From: an uncultured Pseudomonadota bacterium
GTDB taxonomy: Bacteria; Pseudomonadota; Gammaproteobacteria; Burkholderiales; Methylophilaceae
Direction of reading: 5' to 3'
DNA length: 38,694 nt
Assembly: GCA_903846555.1 (NCBI GenBank)
Contig: CAINBI010000151.1
Location: 1-38,694 of the forward strand
Shown: positions 25,903 to 35,715 of the stretch, in pieces
Position numbering within the stretch: the stretch's first letter is position 1
Layout: each line of letters begins with the position of its first letter
Notes under the pieces: model-generated
Told to the model about the DNA's origin: nothing
The model's input: the letters and a program-made list of their open reading frames with translations, nothing else
Database searches by the model: none
Program-made: the position numbers and the translations under genes

Positions 25903-26500
25903 CGCTTAATAGCCAATCAGCATTCCGCGCCTTCACTACCCAGAAGTCATCGACATGGTCGCTAAATCTAATGAGATCATTTTCACTGCCGCGTCCAGTC
26001 CTCCTGATAAAATCGATCTCATAACCGTCTTTATTGATGGCTGTGTATTTCTGATCTTCACGAATGACAAAGGAGGGATCAATACGTTTAAGAAAGCCAA
26101 TCATGCCATCAGCCAACGGATTATTTTGCAATAGTGCGCCATCATGCAACGCTAAGTTTAATTTTTTACGGTTATCCTATAACAGATCAAAGTCTCTGGT
26201 TGCCATGATGCCTTCTTCAATACGCGCACTCGCGGCGGTCTCATAAGCGTACAAAGCATTAGTACCAACGACCGTAAAATGATTGGCCATACCTGTAGAT
26301 TCAAGCGCGGCTAGAATGTCGATAATAATGTTAGGTGTTCTGCCAACCCTGAGTGCGCGGTTGAGTCGTTGATGACGCTCTAATTTAATAAGGTAACCCC
26401 CGACTCTGCTTGGGGACTCACCAAGGTTTGACCTATACGATGGTCGTCTTGAAACTTCCATCTCTATCAAAAAAGCAGCTTCAAGATGAAAGAGTATCAA
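25903..26500 (-). pseudogene. GSU2403-like nucleotidyltransferase-fold gene, broken
   Basis: Two minus-strand frames are one gene. Codons from 26500 give HFTVVGTNALYAYE and EEGIMATRDFDLL, then a TAG at 26177-26179, then the same frame continues with DNRKKLNLALHDGALLQNNP, GYEIDFIRR and VVKARNADWLL until the IS21 end. The pattern (VGT-ALYAYE, then TxDxDLLWD) fits the GSU2403 family of nucleotidyltransferase-fold proteins. The stop occupies the tryptophan position, so a TGG to TAG change is likely. The gene has thus suffered a nonsense change and an insertion. The true 5' end is uncertain. Confidence 0.8.
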
Positions 26501-26595
26501 AGTTTAAGCCCCACGAGGTGGGATAGCAGCAAATATTGGTTAGGCGAGGCTTTTCTGCGATAATGGTTCTTTTATTATTAACGAAAGCTAATGCA

Positions 26596-26907
26596 ATGGC
26601 ACAATTTGACAATGTAAGCGTAAAAACCAAAGCAAATATCTATTTTGATGGCAAGTGCGTCAGCCATACCGTGATGTTTCCAAATGGTACACGTAGCACC
26701 ATCGGTGTTATTTTCCCAAGCTCACTCACTTTCAACACGACTGCACCTGAGTTAATGGAGATCAATGTGGGTACTTGCAATGTTCGCCTTAAAGGAGAGG
26801 GTGCTTGGAAGACGTACACCGCTGGTGATAAATTTACTGTGCCAGAAAACTCGAGCTTTGATATTGAAGTGACTGAAACTTTAGATTACGTTTGCCACTT
26901 TGAGTAA
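26596..26907 (+). CDS. ppnP: Pyrimidine/purine nucleoside phosphorylase PpnP
   Basis: A 103-residue small cupin of the PpnP (DUF1255, YaiE) family, which cleaves a broad set of nucleosides with phosphate to give base and ribose 1-phosphate. The family phrases are clear: [42 protein letters not shown] and [16 protein letters not shown], ending YVCHFE. ATG 26596 (MAQFDNVSV) matches the family start; a longer frame from 26536 adds a hydrophobic leader that the family lacks. The ribosome binding site is weak. The E. coli protein is 94 residues. Confidence 0.92.
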   Translation: MAQFDNVSVKTKANIYFDGKCVSHTVMFPNGTRSTIGVIFPSSLTFNTTAPELMEINVGTCNVRLKGEGAWKTYTAGDKFTVPENSSFDIEVTETLDYVCHFE

Positions 26908-26931
26908 AATTTTAGAGATTAGGAGCTAAAG

Positions 26932-27426
26932 ATGCCTTCATTTGATATTAGTTCTGAAGTCGATATGGTTGCTTTGAGTAATGCGGTTGATACGGCTAGT
27001 AAGCAAATTACTAATCGTTATGACTTTAAAGGCACTTCGGCTAAAGTTGAGCTGAATGAAAAAGATAGCCTGATTACTTTATTTGGTGATAACGACTTTC
27101 AGCTTGACCAAATTAAAGATATTTTATTGCCAGGTATGGAAAAGAAAGAGCCAGACTCAACTAAACGACTTGAGCATAAAGATGTGCAAAAAATTGGCGG
27201 CAATAAAGTTAAACAAGTGCTTGAAATAAAAGACGGGATTGATAGTGATTTAGCCAAGCGCATTAGCAAGCTGATTAAAGATTCTGGTTTAAAAGTTCAG
27301 GCAAGTATTCAGGGCGATACGGTACGAGTAAACGGCGCAAAAAGAGACTTGTTGCAAGATGCAATTGCATTTGTAAAAAAGAGCGTGACAGACTTCCCGT
27401 TGCAATTTGGTAATTTTAGAGAATAG
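26932..27426 (+). CDS. yajQ: YajQ-family nucleotide-binding protein
   Basis: A 164-residue YajQ/DUF520 protein with two ferredoxin-like domains. The start MPSFDISSEVDMVALSNAVD, the phrase ITNRYDFKGTSA and the end FPLQFGNFRE are diagnostic. Members bind nucleotides, and in Xanthomonas and Pseudomonas they bind cyclic di-GMP and affect gene expression. TTAGGAG lies just upstream of ATG 26932. It follows ppnP by 24 bases and may be co-transcribed with it. The window also holds an HD-GYP enzyme, but the two are not linked. Confidence 0.95.
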   Translation: MPSFDISSEVDMVALSNAVDTASKQITNRYDFKGTSAKVELNEKDSLITLFGDNDFQLDQIKDILLPGMEKKEPDSTKRLEHKDVQKIGGNKVKQVLEIKDGIDSDLAKRISKLIKDSGLKVQASIQGDTVRVNGAKRDLLQDAIAFVKKSVTDFPLQFGNFRE

Positions 27427-27677
27427 TTTCTTAGGTTTGATTATTCAGGTTTGATTTTTGGCTTTAATTTTTATGCCTCTATACTATTTTCAGGTTAGGT
27501 GGTGCAGGAAACGCCAAGCATAGTCATTTTCTGTAGGAGCGGCGCCTCGCCGCGATGGTGAAAGTTGCGCCATTTTTCGCGGCTCGGCGCCTCTCCTACG
27601 GATGGAGTTGTGGTTACTGAGAATTGTTCATAGGCATGTTAATTGTTAGATTTAATGGTTAGGTTTAATTGAAGAAT
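27427..27677. other. Intergenic region with REP pair before leuC
   Basis: About 250 bases holding the inverted REP pair at 27531-27602 and otherwise A/T-rich DNA with imperfect repeats of AGGTTTGATT. No leader peptide or T-box-like leucine attenuator was recognised. Confidence 0.5.
27531..27602. repeat. Inverted pair of TGTAGGAGCGGC-type REP elements
   Basis: A REP unit TGTAGGAGCGGCGCCTCGCC at 27532-27551 has a diverged inverted partner ending at 27601 (CGGCGCCTCTCCTACGG). Each half can also fold alone. This is the common bipartite REP layout of proteobacteria. Confidence 0.85.
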
Positions 27678-29090
27678 ATGGCAAAAACGCTTTACGATAA
27701 ATTATTTGATTCTCATGTTGTGCATGAAGAAAATGGCACTGCGCTGATTTATATAGATCGTCATTTGGTGCATGAAGTGACCAGTCCGCAAGCTTTCGAG
27801 GGCTTACGTCTGGCAGGCCGTAAGCCTTGGCGCATTGCTTCAATTGTAGCTACCGCAGACCACAACACACCCACCAATGGCTGGGACAAAGGATTGGCTG
27901 GCATTTTTGACCCAATCGCACGCCTGCAAATAGAAACACTGGACAGCAATATTCGGGAATTTGGCGCAAAAGCATACTTTCCTTTTATGGATGCAAGTCA
28001 GGGTATTGTGCATGTTGTTGGTCCAGAACAAGGCGCGACATTGCCTGGCATGACCGTTGTATGCGGCGATTCTCATACCAGTACCCACGGCGCTTTTGGT
28101 GCTTTGGCACACGGTATCGGCACATCGGAAGTCGAGCATGTCTTGGCGACGCAATGTTTGGTGCAGAAAAAATCTAAAGCCATGCAAGTGTTAGTTGATG
28201 GAGTATTAGGTCGCGGTGTAACCGCTAAAGACGTTGCGCTAGCTATTATCGGTAAAACTGGTACGGCTGGCGGTAATGGTTATGCGATTGAATTTGCGGG
28301 TTCGGCAATACGTGGTTTAAGCATGGAAGGTCGGATGACCTTGTGCAACATGGCGATTGAGGCTGGTGCGCGAGCAGGTTTGATTGCGGTAGATGATACA
28401 ACGATTGATTACGTAAAAGGTCGTCCCTTATCACCAAAAGCAGACCAGTGGGATGCTGCGGTTGCCTATTGGAAAACATTATATTCTGATTCAGGTGCAG
28501 ATTTTGATGCTATGGTAAGGTTGAAAGCTGAAGATATTCAACCACAAGTCACATGGGGCACATCGCCTGAAATGGTAGTGAGTATTGATGCACGAGTGCC
28601 TAGTTTAGATTTAGCTAAAAATGAAGTGCAACGCGCCGATTGGGAGCGTGCTTATGTTTACATGGGTTTAACTCCCAATACCCCAATTAATGAAATTAAG
28701 ATTGATAAAGTATTTATTGGCTCATGCACAAACTCACGCATTGAAGATTTACGTGCGGCGGCAGCTGTGGCAAAAGGTAAGAATATTGCACCTAATGTAA
28801 AGCTGGCTTTAGTGGTGCCAGGCTCTGGCTTAGTGAAAGCGCAGGCAGAACTGGAAGGCTTAGATAAGATATTTGTTGCGGCAGGATTTGAATGGCGTGA
28901 ACCTGGATGTTCGATGTGTTTAGCGATGAATGCAGACAGATTGGAGCCTGGAGAACGCTGTGCGTCTACTTCAAATCGTAATTTTGAAGGGCGACAGGGC
29001 CCTGGTGGGCGTACGCATTTGGTGAGTCCAGAAATGGCCGCAGCAGCAGCAATTGCGGGTCATTTTGTTGATATTAGAACATTTAACTAA
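27678..29090 (+). CDS. leuC: 3-isopropylmalate dehydratase large subunit
   Basis: A 470-residue aconitase-fold subunit that, with LeuD, isomerises 2-isopropylmalate to 3-isopropylmalate in leucine synthesis. The iron-sulfur ligands are visible in [11 protein letters not shown] and in [12 protein letters not shown]-terminal [18 protein letters not shown] and the [26 protein letters not shown] block are family hallmarks. ATG 27678 is chosen over the TTG at 27669 because it gives the standard N-terminus. First gene of leuC-ecn-leuD-leuB-asd. Confidence 0.97.
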   Translation: MAKTLYDKLFDSHVVHEENGTALIYIDRHLVHEVTSPQAFEGLRLAGRKPWRIASIVATADHNTPTNGWDKGLAGIFDPIARLQIETLDSNIREFGAKAYFPFMDASQGIVHVVGPEQGATLPGMTVVCGDSHTSTHGAFGALAHGIGTSEVEHVLATQCLVQKKSKAMQVLVDGVLGRGVTAKDVALAIIGKTGTAGGNGYAIEFAGSAIRGLSMEGRMTLCNMAIEAGARAGLIAVDDTTIDYVKGRPLSPKADQWDAAVAYWKTLYSDSGADFDAMVRLKAEDIQPQVTWGTSPEMVVSIDARVPSLDLAKNEVQRADWERAYVYMGLTPNTPINEIKIDKVFIGSCTNSRIEDLRAAAAVAKGKNIAPNVKLALVVPGSGLVKAQAELEGLDKIFVAAGFEWREPGCSMCLAMNADRLEPGERCASTSNRNFEGRQGPGGRTHLVSPEMAAAAAIAGHFVDIRTFN

Positions 29091-29101
29091 AAGGATTTCC
29101 C

Positions 29102-29221
29102 ATGATTTTTTTATTTATTTTATTGACTTTCACTTTCACACTAACTGCCTGCAATACCATACAGGGCATGGGGAAAGATATTGAAAAGGGTGGCGAAGCT
29201 ATCCAGAAGTCTAGCCATTAG
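29102..29221 (+). CDS. Entericidin-like small lipoprotein
   Basis: A 39-codon gene. The product has a hydrophobic signal with lipobox LTAC (lipidated C17) and then NTIQGMGKDIEKGGEAIQKSS, the conserved body of entericidin A/B proteins. These are tiny envelope lipoproteins studied in E. coli as an antidote/toxin pair linked to stationary-phase lysis. AAAGGA lies about 7 bases upstream, and the gene sits between leuC and leuD, 11 bases after leuC. A single entericidin is present, with no second partner beside it. Its link to leucine synthesis is positional only. Confidence 0.88.
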   Translation: MIFLFILLTFTFTLTACNTIQGMGKDIEKGGEAIQKSSH

Positions 29222-29280
29222 ACTCTATAGATTTAGAATCCAAATTGTAGATATTTAAATTAACTAATTAAGAATCCAAT

Positions 29281-29919
29281 ATGCAAGCTTTTACCCAGTT
29301 AGATGGTTTGGTTGCTCCCTTAGACCGCGCAAATGTGGATACGGACGCCATTATTCCAAAGCAGTTTTTGAAGTCCATCAAGCGCTCTGGTTTTGGCGTC
29401 AATGCGTTTGATGAATGGCGTTATCTAGATCATGGCGAGCCTGGTATGGATAACTCTAAACGTAAAATCAACCCTGATTTTGTGTTAAACCAACAGCGTT
29501 ATCAAGGTGCAAGCATTTTACTCACGCGTGAAAACTTTGGCTGTGGTTCTAGTCGCGAGCATGCCCCATGGGCACTTGAAGACTTTGGTTTTAAGATAAT
29601 CATTGCGCCAAGTTACGCCGACATTTTCTTCAATAACTGCTTCAAGAATGGCATGTTACCCATAGTGCTAAGTGCTGAAATTGTTGATGATTTATTTAGT
29701 CAGCTTGCATTCGCCGAAGGTTATAAGCTAAGTGTTGATTTAGCTGCACAAACAGTGACTACGCCAAGTGGTGAAGTGCATCAATTTGTAGTGGATGCTT
29801 TTCGTAAACACTGCTTGCTAAATGGCTTGGATGATATTGGTTTAACCATGCAGCAGCAAGATAAGATCAAAGTATTTGAAGCCAAGCACAAGCAAGCCCA
29901 GCCTTGGCTTTTCACTTAA
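29281..29919 (+). CDS. leuD: 3-isopropylmalate dehydratase small subunit
   Basis: A 212-residue swivelling domain partner of LeuC. The start [33 protein letters not shown] and the substrate-recognition block [15 protein letters not shown] are diagnostic, and the length is normal for proteobacteria. It follows the entericidin gene by 59 bases and is 34 bases before leuB. Confidence 0.97.
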   Translation: MQAFTQLDGLVAPLDRANVDTDAIIPKQFLKSIKRSGFGVNAFDEWRYLDHGEPGMDNSKRKINPDFVLNQQRYQGASILLTRENFGCGSSREHAPWALEDFGFKIIIAPSYADIFFNNCFKNGMLPIVLSAEIVDDLFSQLAFAEGYKLSVDLAAQTVTTPSGEVHQFVVDAFRKHCLLNGLDDIGLTMQQQDKIKVFEAKHKQAQPWLFT

Positions 29920-29953
29920 TTCAGTTTAATTTACAAGTTAAGAAAGCAACTTC

Positions 29954-31012
29954 ATGAAAATTGCAGTATTGCCAGGTGATGGCATAGGTCCAGAAATCGT
30001 CGCACAAGCCGTTAAAGTATTAAATGCGCTTAATTTAAATATTGAAATGACTGAAGCGCCTATTGGTGGTGCAGGTTATGAAGACTCGGGAGATCCGTTG
30101 CCAGAGGCCACGCTACAATTAGCTAGAGATTCCGATGCCGTATTGCTCGGCGCCGTGGGTGATTGGAAGTACGATAAATTGGAGCGTCATTTACGCCCGG
30201 AGCGCGGTTTGTTACGTATTCGCAAAGAGCTCAACTTATTTGCTAATTTGCGTCCAGCATTGCTTTATCCTGAGCTTGCTGGAGCTTCAACGCTTAAGCC
30301 TGAAGTGGTTTCTGGCTTAGATATTATGATTGTACGAGAGCTTACTGGTGACATTTACTTTGGGCAACCGCGCGGCATCAGTACACTGCCAAATGGCGAG
30401 CGTGAAGGCGTGAATACCATGCGTTATTGCGAATCTGAGATTCGTCGCATTGGTCGTGTTGCCTTTGATATTGCTATGAAGCGAAATAAGAAAGTCTGCT
30501 CAGTAGATAAAGCTAATGTGCTGGAAGCTACTGAATTATGGCGTCAAGTGATGATTGAGTTGTCAGCAGAATACCCTGAAGTTGAACTTAGCCATATGTA
30601 CGTGGATAACGCTGCCATGCAATTGATTCGCGCACCTAAACAGTTCGACGTGATGGTGACAGGTAATATTTTCGGCGACATTCTATCTGATGAAGCCTCT
30701 ATGTTAACTGGCTCTATCGGCATGCTGCCATCAGCTTCATTAGATGCTAATAACAAAGGCATGTATGAGCCTAGTCATGGCTCTGCGCCAGACCTTGCAG
30801 GTAAAGATGTCGCCAATCCATTAGCGACCATATTGTCTGCTGCTATGATGTTGCGTTACACATTTAATGACGAAACGAATGCGCTAAAAATTGAAAATGC
30901 AGTTAAAAAAGCATTGGCACAAGGTTATAGAACTGCTGATATCGTGACGGATGGTTGCAAACAAGTCGGTTGTCACGCAATGGGCGACGCAGTTGTTGCT
31001 GCATTAAACTAG
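29954..31012 (+). CDS. leuB: 3-isopropylmalate dehydrogenase
   Basis: A 352-residue NAD-dependent enzyme that oxidises and decarboxylates 3-isopropylmalate to 2-oxoisocaproate. It shows the start [20 protein letters not shown], the substrate arginines in [40 protein letters not shown] and the metal-binding [23 protein letters not shown]. Normal length. It ends 14 bases before asd. Confidence 0.97.
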   Translation: MKIAVLPGDGIGPEIVAQAVKVLNALNLNIEMTEAPIGGAGYEDSGDPLPEATLQLARDSDAVLLGAVGDWKYDKLERHLRPERGLLRIRKELNLFANLRPALLYPELAGASTLKPEVVSGLDIMIVRELTGDIYFGQPRGISTLPNGEREGVNTMRYCESEIRRIGRVAFDIAMKRNKKVCSVDKANVLEATELWRQVMIELSAEYPEVELSHMYVDNAAMQLIRAPKQFDVMVTGNIFGDILSDEASMLTGSIGMLPSASLDANNKGMYEPSHGSAPDLAGKDVANPLATILSAAMMLRYTFNDETNALKIENAVKKALAQGYRTADIVTDGCKQVGCHAMGDAVVAALN

Positions 31013-31026
31013 TTAAGGTTAAGAAA

Positions 31027-32139
31027 ATGCTTAGAGTTGGTTTGGTCGGATGGCGTGGCATGGTTGGCTCAGTGCTGATGCAACGTATGATTGAAGAGAA
31101 TGATTTCGCGCAAATCGAGCCGCAGTTTTTTACTACGTCTCAAGTTGGCGGTAATGCACCTAATGTGGGTAAAGATTCTCCACCATTAAAAGATGCAAAT
31201 GACATTACCGAACTCAAAAAAATGGATGCGATTGTTTCCTGTCAGGGTGGCGACTATACCAGTGAGATTTTCCCTAAATTACGCGCTGAGGGTTGGCAAG
31301 GGCACTGGATAGACGCCGCTTCAACACTTCGTATGGAAGATGATGCAGTGATTGTGCTTGATCCTGTCAATATGCACGTTATTCAAGATGCGTACATGCA
31401 CGGCAATAAAAATTGGGTGGGCGGTAATTGCACGGTTTCATTGATGCTGATGGCCTTGAATGGTTTGTTTAAAGCTAATTTGGTGCAGTGGGCTACATCA
31501 ATGACTTACCAAGCGGCTTCAGGAGCTGGTGCGCAAAACATGCGTGAACTACTCAATCAGATGGGTGAAGCACACTTTGCTGCGAGTCAATTATTGGCTG
31601 ATCCAGCCTCTGCAATTTTAGATATAGATCGTACTGTTGCGGGTACGTTGCGTGACGAAAAATTTCCAACTTCGCAGTTTGGCGTGCCGTTGGCAGGTAG
31701 CTTAATTCCTTGGATTGATAAAGATCTAGGCAACGGCCAAAGTAAAGAAGAGTGGAAAGGTGGTGCAGAGACCAATAAGATTTTAGGTCGTGAAGCTAAT
31801 CCTATCATTATTGATGGTCTTTGTGTACGTATAGGCGCTATGCGTTGTCATAGCCAAGCGCTAACGATTAAGTTAACTAAGAAAGTGCCCTTAGATGATA
31901 TAGTGCAAATGTTAGCTGAAGCTAATCAGTGGGCAAAAGTGATTCCAAATGTGCGTGAAGTCAGTATGCGTGAGCTCACTCCAGCAGCAGTTACTGGCAC
32001 ATTGAACACACCAGTAGGGCGTTTACGTAAACTTAACATGGGCGATGAGTATTTATCTGCTTTTACTGTGGGTGACCAGTTGCTGTGGGGTGCTGCTGAA
32101 CCTTTACGTCGTATGTTACGGATTTTAATAGAAAAATAA
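31027..32139 (+). CDS. asd: Aspartate-semialdehyde dehydrogenase
   Basis: A 370-residue enzyme that makes aspartate semialdehyde, the branch point to lysine/diaminopimelate, threonine and methionine. The NADP motif [18 protein letters not shown] opens the protein; the catalytic cysteine is in [13 protein letters not shown], and the [17 protein letters not shown] block holds substrate-binding residues. It is of the Gram-negative (E. coli) type. ATG 31027 is preferred; the longer frame overlaps leuB out of frame and adds no family sequence. Confidence 0.97.
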   Translation: MLRVGLVGWRGMVGSVLMQRMIEENDFAQIEPQFFTTSQVGGNAPNVGKDSPPLKDANDITELKKMDAIVSCQGGDYTSEIFPKLRAEGWQGHWIDAASTLRMEDDAVIVLDPVNMHVIQDAYMHGNKNWVGGNCTVSLMLMALNGLFKANLVQWATSMTYQAASGAGAQNMRELLNQMGEAHFAASQLLADPASAILDIDRTVAGTLRDEKFPTSQFGVPLAGSLIPWIDKDLGNGQSKEEWKGGAETNKILGREANPIIIDGLCVRIGAMRCHSQALTIKLTKKVPLDDIVQMLAEANQWAKVIPNVREVSMRELTPAAVTGTLNTPVGRLRKLNMGDEYLSAFTVGDQLLWGAAEPLRRMLRILIEK

Positions 32140-32289
32140 CTTCAAATGGCTCTTGCTTGTGATAAAAGCAACGTGGAGTAAATGTTAGATGTACGTGGCT
32201 TATTAATATGATGTGGATTATCAGCTTGCATAGCTAACTATTTGATGTTATTTTAATATTTGGAAGTTAAGTTTAATCAAGGATTGAAT
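32140..32289. other. Promoter region of fimV
   Basis: A 150-base A/T-rich gap. No terminator-like hairpin after asd was found, so read-through from the leucine operon is possible. Confidence 0.4.
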
Positions 32290-35199
32290 GTGCGTAAATC
32301 TAAAATAAAGCAAATTTCATTGGCTGTATGTTTAGCTTTAATGCCTTTTGCGGCATACTCTGCGGGTCTAGGTAAGCTTTATGTTAACTCAGGCTTAGGC
32401 GAACCACTTAAAGCTGATATTGAGCTTTTGTCAGTCACTGCCGAGGAGCTTTCTAGTTTAGTTGCTAGCATAGCGTCGGAAGATGCATACGCTAGTCAAG
32501 GTATTACCCGCCTTGGCATTCATAATAATATTCAAGTTGAAATCGCCAAGAAGGCAGATGGCTCAGCAATATTAAAGCTGCGTTCAAACCAGCCAATTAG
32601 TGAGCCGTATCTAGATGTGCTGATTCAAGTGGATTGGGCAACGGGACGTTTGCAACGGGAGTATACCGTTTTGTTGGATCCCCCAGGGTACAAGCAAGCA
32701 GTTGATAGTTCTGATGCAATACTGGCATCTCCTCCAGCAGTAAATACCACAGCTAGCAGTAGCGCTGGAGCTTCGAGCAATGTTAATGGGGCTCAACCAA
32801 GTATAAAAAAATCAAAAAAACAAGCACGCATTGTTAGTGTAGCCATTGAGCCTTCCGAAAAAGAAGTCGTGAGTGATTCTGGACAGGATCTCACTACAAA
32901 GCGCGGTGATACGTTAAGCTCAGTGGCTAAAGATTTGCAGATTGAAGGCGTTAGCCTAGATCAGATGCTAGTTGGTCTATATGAAAATAATAAGGCGGCG
33001 TTTACAAGCGGAAATATTAACCGATTAAAAGTCGGACAAATCATTAAAGTGCCAAGTAAGGAGAGTTTAACCTCTATTGATGCGCAAGAAGCAAAAAAAT
33101 CTGTAAAAATGCATTCAGAAAACTGGAGAGCATACCGTAATGCTTTGGCTACTAATGTAGAAAGCTCTCATGCCACGTCTGAGGTTGAACAAAAGCAAAC
33201 CAGCTCAGGAAGAATTGTAAGTACTGAGGATAAATCTACACCAGTTAAAATCGGTCCTCAGGATGTCGTTAAGCTTTCTTCAGGAAGTAAAGAAGCGGCT
33301 AAAGTCCCTGAAAGTGATAATAAGGCGCTCGATTCAAAAATAGTAGCCCTACAAGAAGAGGCTACAGCTCGAGATAAGTCTTTAACAGAGGCTAAAGATA
33401 GAGTCTCAGCTTTAGAAAAACAAATTCAGGATATGCAGAAATTACTAGCTCTTAAAAATCAGTCGATGACTGACCTGCAAAAGAATGCTGAAAGAGCCAC
33501 TAAATCCTTAGCGGTTAAGCCTGAATCAAACCCGTTAGATAGTGCTTCAGCAACTGATTTAAAAGTTAAAAAATCAGCACCTTCTCAGCCGATTAAAACG
33601 AAAGAAAAACCGCTACCAGAACTGGGGTTTTTTGAATCGCTCATGAATTCAGTTGATCTGGTTGTTTTAGGTGGCGCATCAGGCATTGCTTTACTTGTGG
33701 CTGCCTGGATGTTTTTACGTAACAAGCGCAGAAAAGACTTGGATGGTTTTGAGCGTAGCATTTTAACTTCTGGGGGCTTAAATGCAAGTACTGTATTTGG
33801 CAACACTAGGAGTGGCACAAGCTCTTCAAACACGTCATTTCTGACTGACTTTTCTCAAAACCCTGATGGCAGCATGATTGATACAAATGATGTTGACCCG
33901 ATTGCGGAATCTGAAGTTTACATGGCGTATGGGCGTGATGCACAGGCCGAAGAAATTTTGAAGGATGCAATTTTAAAAGAGCCTAAGCGCTATGAACTAC
34001 ACCTCAAGTTATTGAAAATGTATGCTTCCCGCAAAGGGTTTTCAGCATTTGAGGCAATTGCTGGTGAACTGTATACCACTCTGGGTGCAGATGACCCTGT
34101 ATGGAAAAAAGTCGCTGGAATGGGGGCTATTTTAGAACCTGACAATCCTTTATACGATTTAAGCAGCATGACTGATTCAACTACTTTAGCAGCCGAAAAG
34201 TTAGAAACGTCTGATTTTTCTACAGACAAGCTACCTGCCGATACAAGTTTAGACTTTTTGCCAATTGCAGATTCCCGTGAGGAGCCTGAGGAGGCGGTTG
34301 AAGATGCTAATGATGTTTTGACTCAAAATCTTTCTAAGCCCAATGATGATCTAGAAGATATTTCATATAACCCAGACGTTTTAGATAAGTCTGTGCCAGA
34401 TAATATTACAAACGAGAATGACCATGAAGGTGTTATCTCGGTCGAAATCACTCAAGATAGTCCGTTAGATGAAAGTCTCGGTTTTGGTAATGCTTTCGCC
34501 TCTAATTTAGAGGCTGATAAATCAATGAATTTTGATATAGCTGAATTGGCCATTGAAGCGCCTGTTGCAGTTGAAGCTCAGGATGCTGCTGGTGATTTGG
34601 CTGTTTCTGATACGCAGATAATGGATACTGAGGATACTTCTATAAGACCTATTGATGTAGTAGAAGTAGCCGAGTCTATAGAAACTGAAGCGCCTAACTT
34701 TGATATGGACTTTACGTTATCAGCCGATGATGTTCCAAATGTCGTAGAACCGCAGCCTGAAGCTGCATCTAATTTAATCGATGATATATCTTTTGATTTA
34801 GACTTCGCCTTAGATGAACCAAACGATGGCACAATTACAGAAAATGGCAATGCTGATACTGAAATTTCATTCGATTTCCCCTCGATAGAAGAGTCAGTAG
34901 CCGTTGTTCCAGCGGTGGCAACATCGCAAAACAATGACTTTGAGGCTAATGTTCTTGACCTGTCATCCATTAGTTTGGATTTGGGAGAAACTGAGGCCGA
35001 ACTTTTCACTGAGGCACCTTCATCAGCAGCGTCTGCAGAAAATGAGCCTCAGGATGTTAATGTTAAGTTAGATTTAGTGGCGGCATACATTGATATGGAT
35101 GATAGGGAAGGCGCGCGCGAGTTGTTGGAAGAGGTGATGAAAGAGGGTGGTACTCAACAAAAAGCACGAGCACAAGATTTGCTAGATACTTTGGTATAA
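32290..35199 (+). CDS. fimV: FimV-like polar peptidoglycan-binding protein
   Basis: About 969 residues. The signal peptide is residues 1-25 (AYSA-GLGKL), and the conserved FimV N-terminus follows (LYVNSGLGEPLKADIEL). A LysM module is at about 202-256 (KRGDTLSSVAKDLQIEG to KVGQIIKVP), a coiled coil at about 350-408, and one TM segment near 460-477. A very acidic, repetitive cytoplasmic stretch leads to the FimV C-terminal TPR motif (VKLDLVAAYIDMDDREGARELLEEV). FimV organises cell poles and supports type IV pili and twitching in Pseudomonas. GTG 32290 is chosen because CAAGGA lies six bases upstream; the TTG at 32260 has none. Its place between asd and truA is typical of the group. Confidence 0.93.
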   Translation: MRKSKIKQISLAVCLALMPFAAYSAGLGKLYVNSGLGEPLKADIELLSVTAEELSSLVASIASEDAYASQGITRLGIHNNIQVEIAKKADGSAILKLRSNQPISEPYLDVLIQVDWATGRLQREYTVLLDPPGYKQAVDSSDAILASPPAVNTTASSSAGASSNVNGAQPSIKKSKKQARIVSVAIEPSEKEVVSDSGQDLTTKRGDTLSSVAKDLQIEGVSLDQMLVGLYENNKAAFTSGNINRLKVGQIIKVPSKESLTSIDAQEAKKSVKMHSENWRAYRNALATNVESSHATSEVEQKQTSSGRIVSTEDKSTPVKIGPQDVVKLSSGSKEAAKVPESDNKALDSKIVALQEEATARDKSLTEAKDRVSALEKQIQDMQKLLALKNQSMTDLQKNAERATKSLAVKPESNPLDSASATDLKVKKSAPSQPIKTKEKPLPELGFFESLMNSVDLVVLGGASGIALLVAAWMFLRNKRRKDLDGFERSILTSGGLNASTVFGNTRSGTSSSNTSFLTDFSQNPDGSMIDTNDVDPIAESEVYMAYGRDAQAEEILKDAILKEPKRYELHLKLLKMYASRKGFSAFEAIAGELYTTLGADDPVWKKVAGMGAILEPDNPLYDLSSMTDSTTLAAEKLETSDFSTDKLPADTSLDFLPIADSREEPEEAVEDANDVLTQNLSKPNDDLEDISYNPDVLDKSVPDNITNENDHEGVISVEITQDSPLDESLGFGNAFASNLEADKSMNFDIAELAIEAPVAVEAQDAAGDLAVSDTQIMDTEDTSIRPIDVVEVAESIETEAPNFDMDFTLSADDVPNVVEPQPEAASNLIDDISFDLDFALDEPNDGTITENGNADTEISFDFPSIEESVAVVPAVATSQNNDFEANVLDLSSISLDLGETEAELFTEAPSSAASAENEPQDVNVKLDLVAAYIDMDDREGARELLEEVMKEGGTQQKARAQDLLDTLV

Positions 35200-35218
35200 G
35201 TGCTTTTGATTTAATCAA

Positions 35219-35245
35219 AGCCGGGCATAATGCTCGGCTTTTTTA
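35219..35245 (+). terminator. Intrinsic terminator of fimV
   Basis: AGCCGGGCA (35219-35227), loop TAA, TGCTCGGCT (35231-35239) with one G-U pair, then six T. It lies 20 bases after the fimV stop. Confidence 0.93.
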
Positions 35246-35589
35246 TTCGGTCATCCGTTAGTGCGTCAAAGCGCAACAGATAATATAGGTGGAGTTTCTG
35301 TAGACCGCTTCTCTTAATGCAGTTTCTAACCGTAAATAGCGTCAACACAAAACTAAGTCGCTAAAGCTAGAAAATTGGCGCGAGAAGCTAGATGAGGCGC
35401 GATTGAAAATTAAGACGCAGCAATTATATGGTGCAATAGAGTGTTTTTATGAGTAGCGCGGCGTAGCGGCGTGCAATTTTCTAAGCACTTAAATACGTTT
35501 AAAATCGAAGTGCCCGTAGTGTGAAGATTGAATTAATTTGAGCCCTAATGTAACGTAGACTTAACGCTGTGGTGAGTATAACCCTGAAA
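35246..35589. other. Intergenic region with a possible coding relic
   Basis: No intact gene. A plus-strand open frame of 38 codons at 35340-35456 has no start codon and reads KLENWREKLDEARLKIKTQQ and on to a stop. This amphipathic, charged sequence looks more like real protein than chance and may be the tail of a lost gene. The rest shows no recognisable signal. Confidence 0.35.
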
Positions 35590-35636
35590 ATAGATGCCCT
35601 GCGAGGCAATAGGGACGTGCTTTCCAGGGCATCTAT
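35590..35636. terminator. Hairpin with conserved AATAGGGACG loop, copy 3
   Basis: A perfect 12-bp outer stem (35590-35601 with 35625-35636, core ATGCCCTG/CAGGGCAT) encloses CGAGGC, the invariant AATAGGGACG and a weaker inner pairing. T-rich DNA follows on the plus strand, and TATTTT follows on the minus strand. It sits about 80 bases before the EcfT-like gene. Confidence 0.75.
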
Positions 35637-35715
35637 ATTTTATCTTTTTTACACATTCACGGACTCCGGTTAAATCTCTCAATGACTTAGCTAACAAATC
35701 AAACAAATTTAATTT

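Noticed and set aside
27427-27677. Leucine leader peptide or T-box before leuC
   Set aside because: No run of leucine codons with alternative hairpins was found; the only structure is a REP pair.
30955-31026. Extended N-terminus of the asd frame overlapping leuB
   Set aside because: The extension is out of frame with leuB, lacks family similarity and places the Rossmann motif too far inside; ATG 31027 gives the standard start.
34578-35009. 143-codon minus-strand frame in fimV
   Set aside because: Mirror of the acidic repetitive part of FimV; Ser/Lys-rich shadow.
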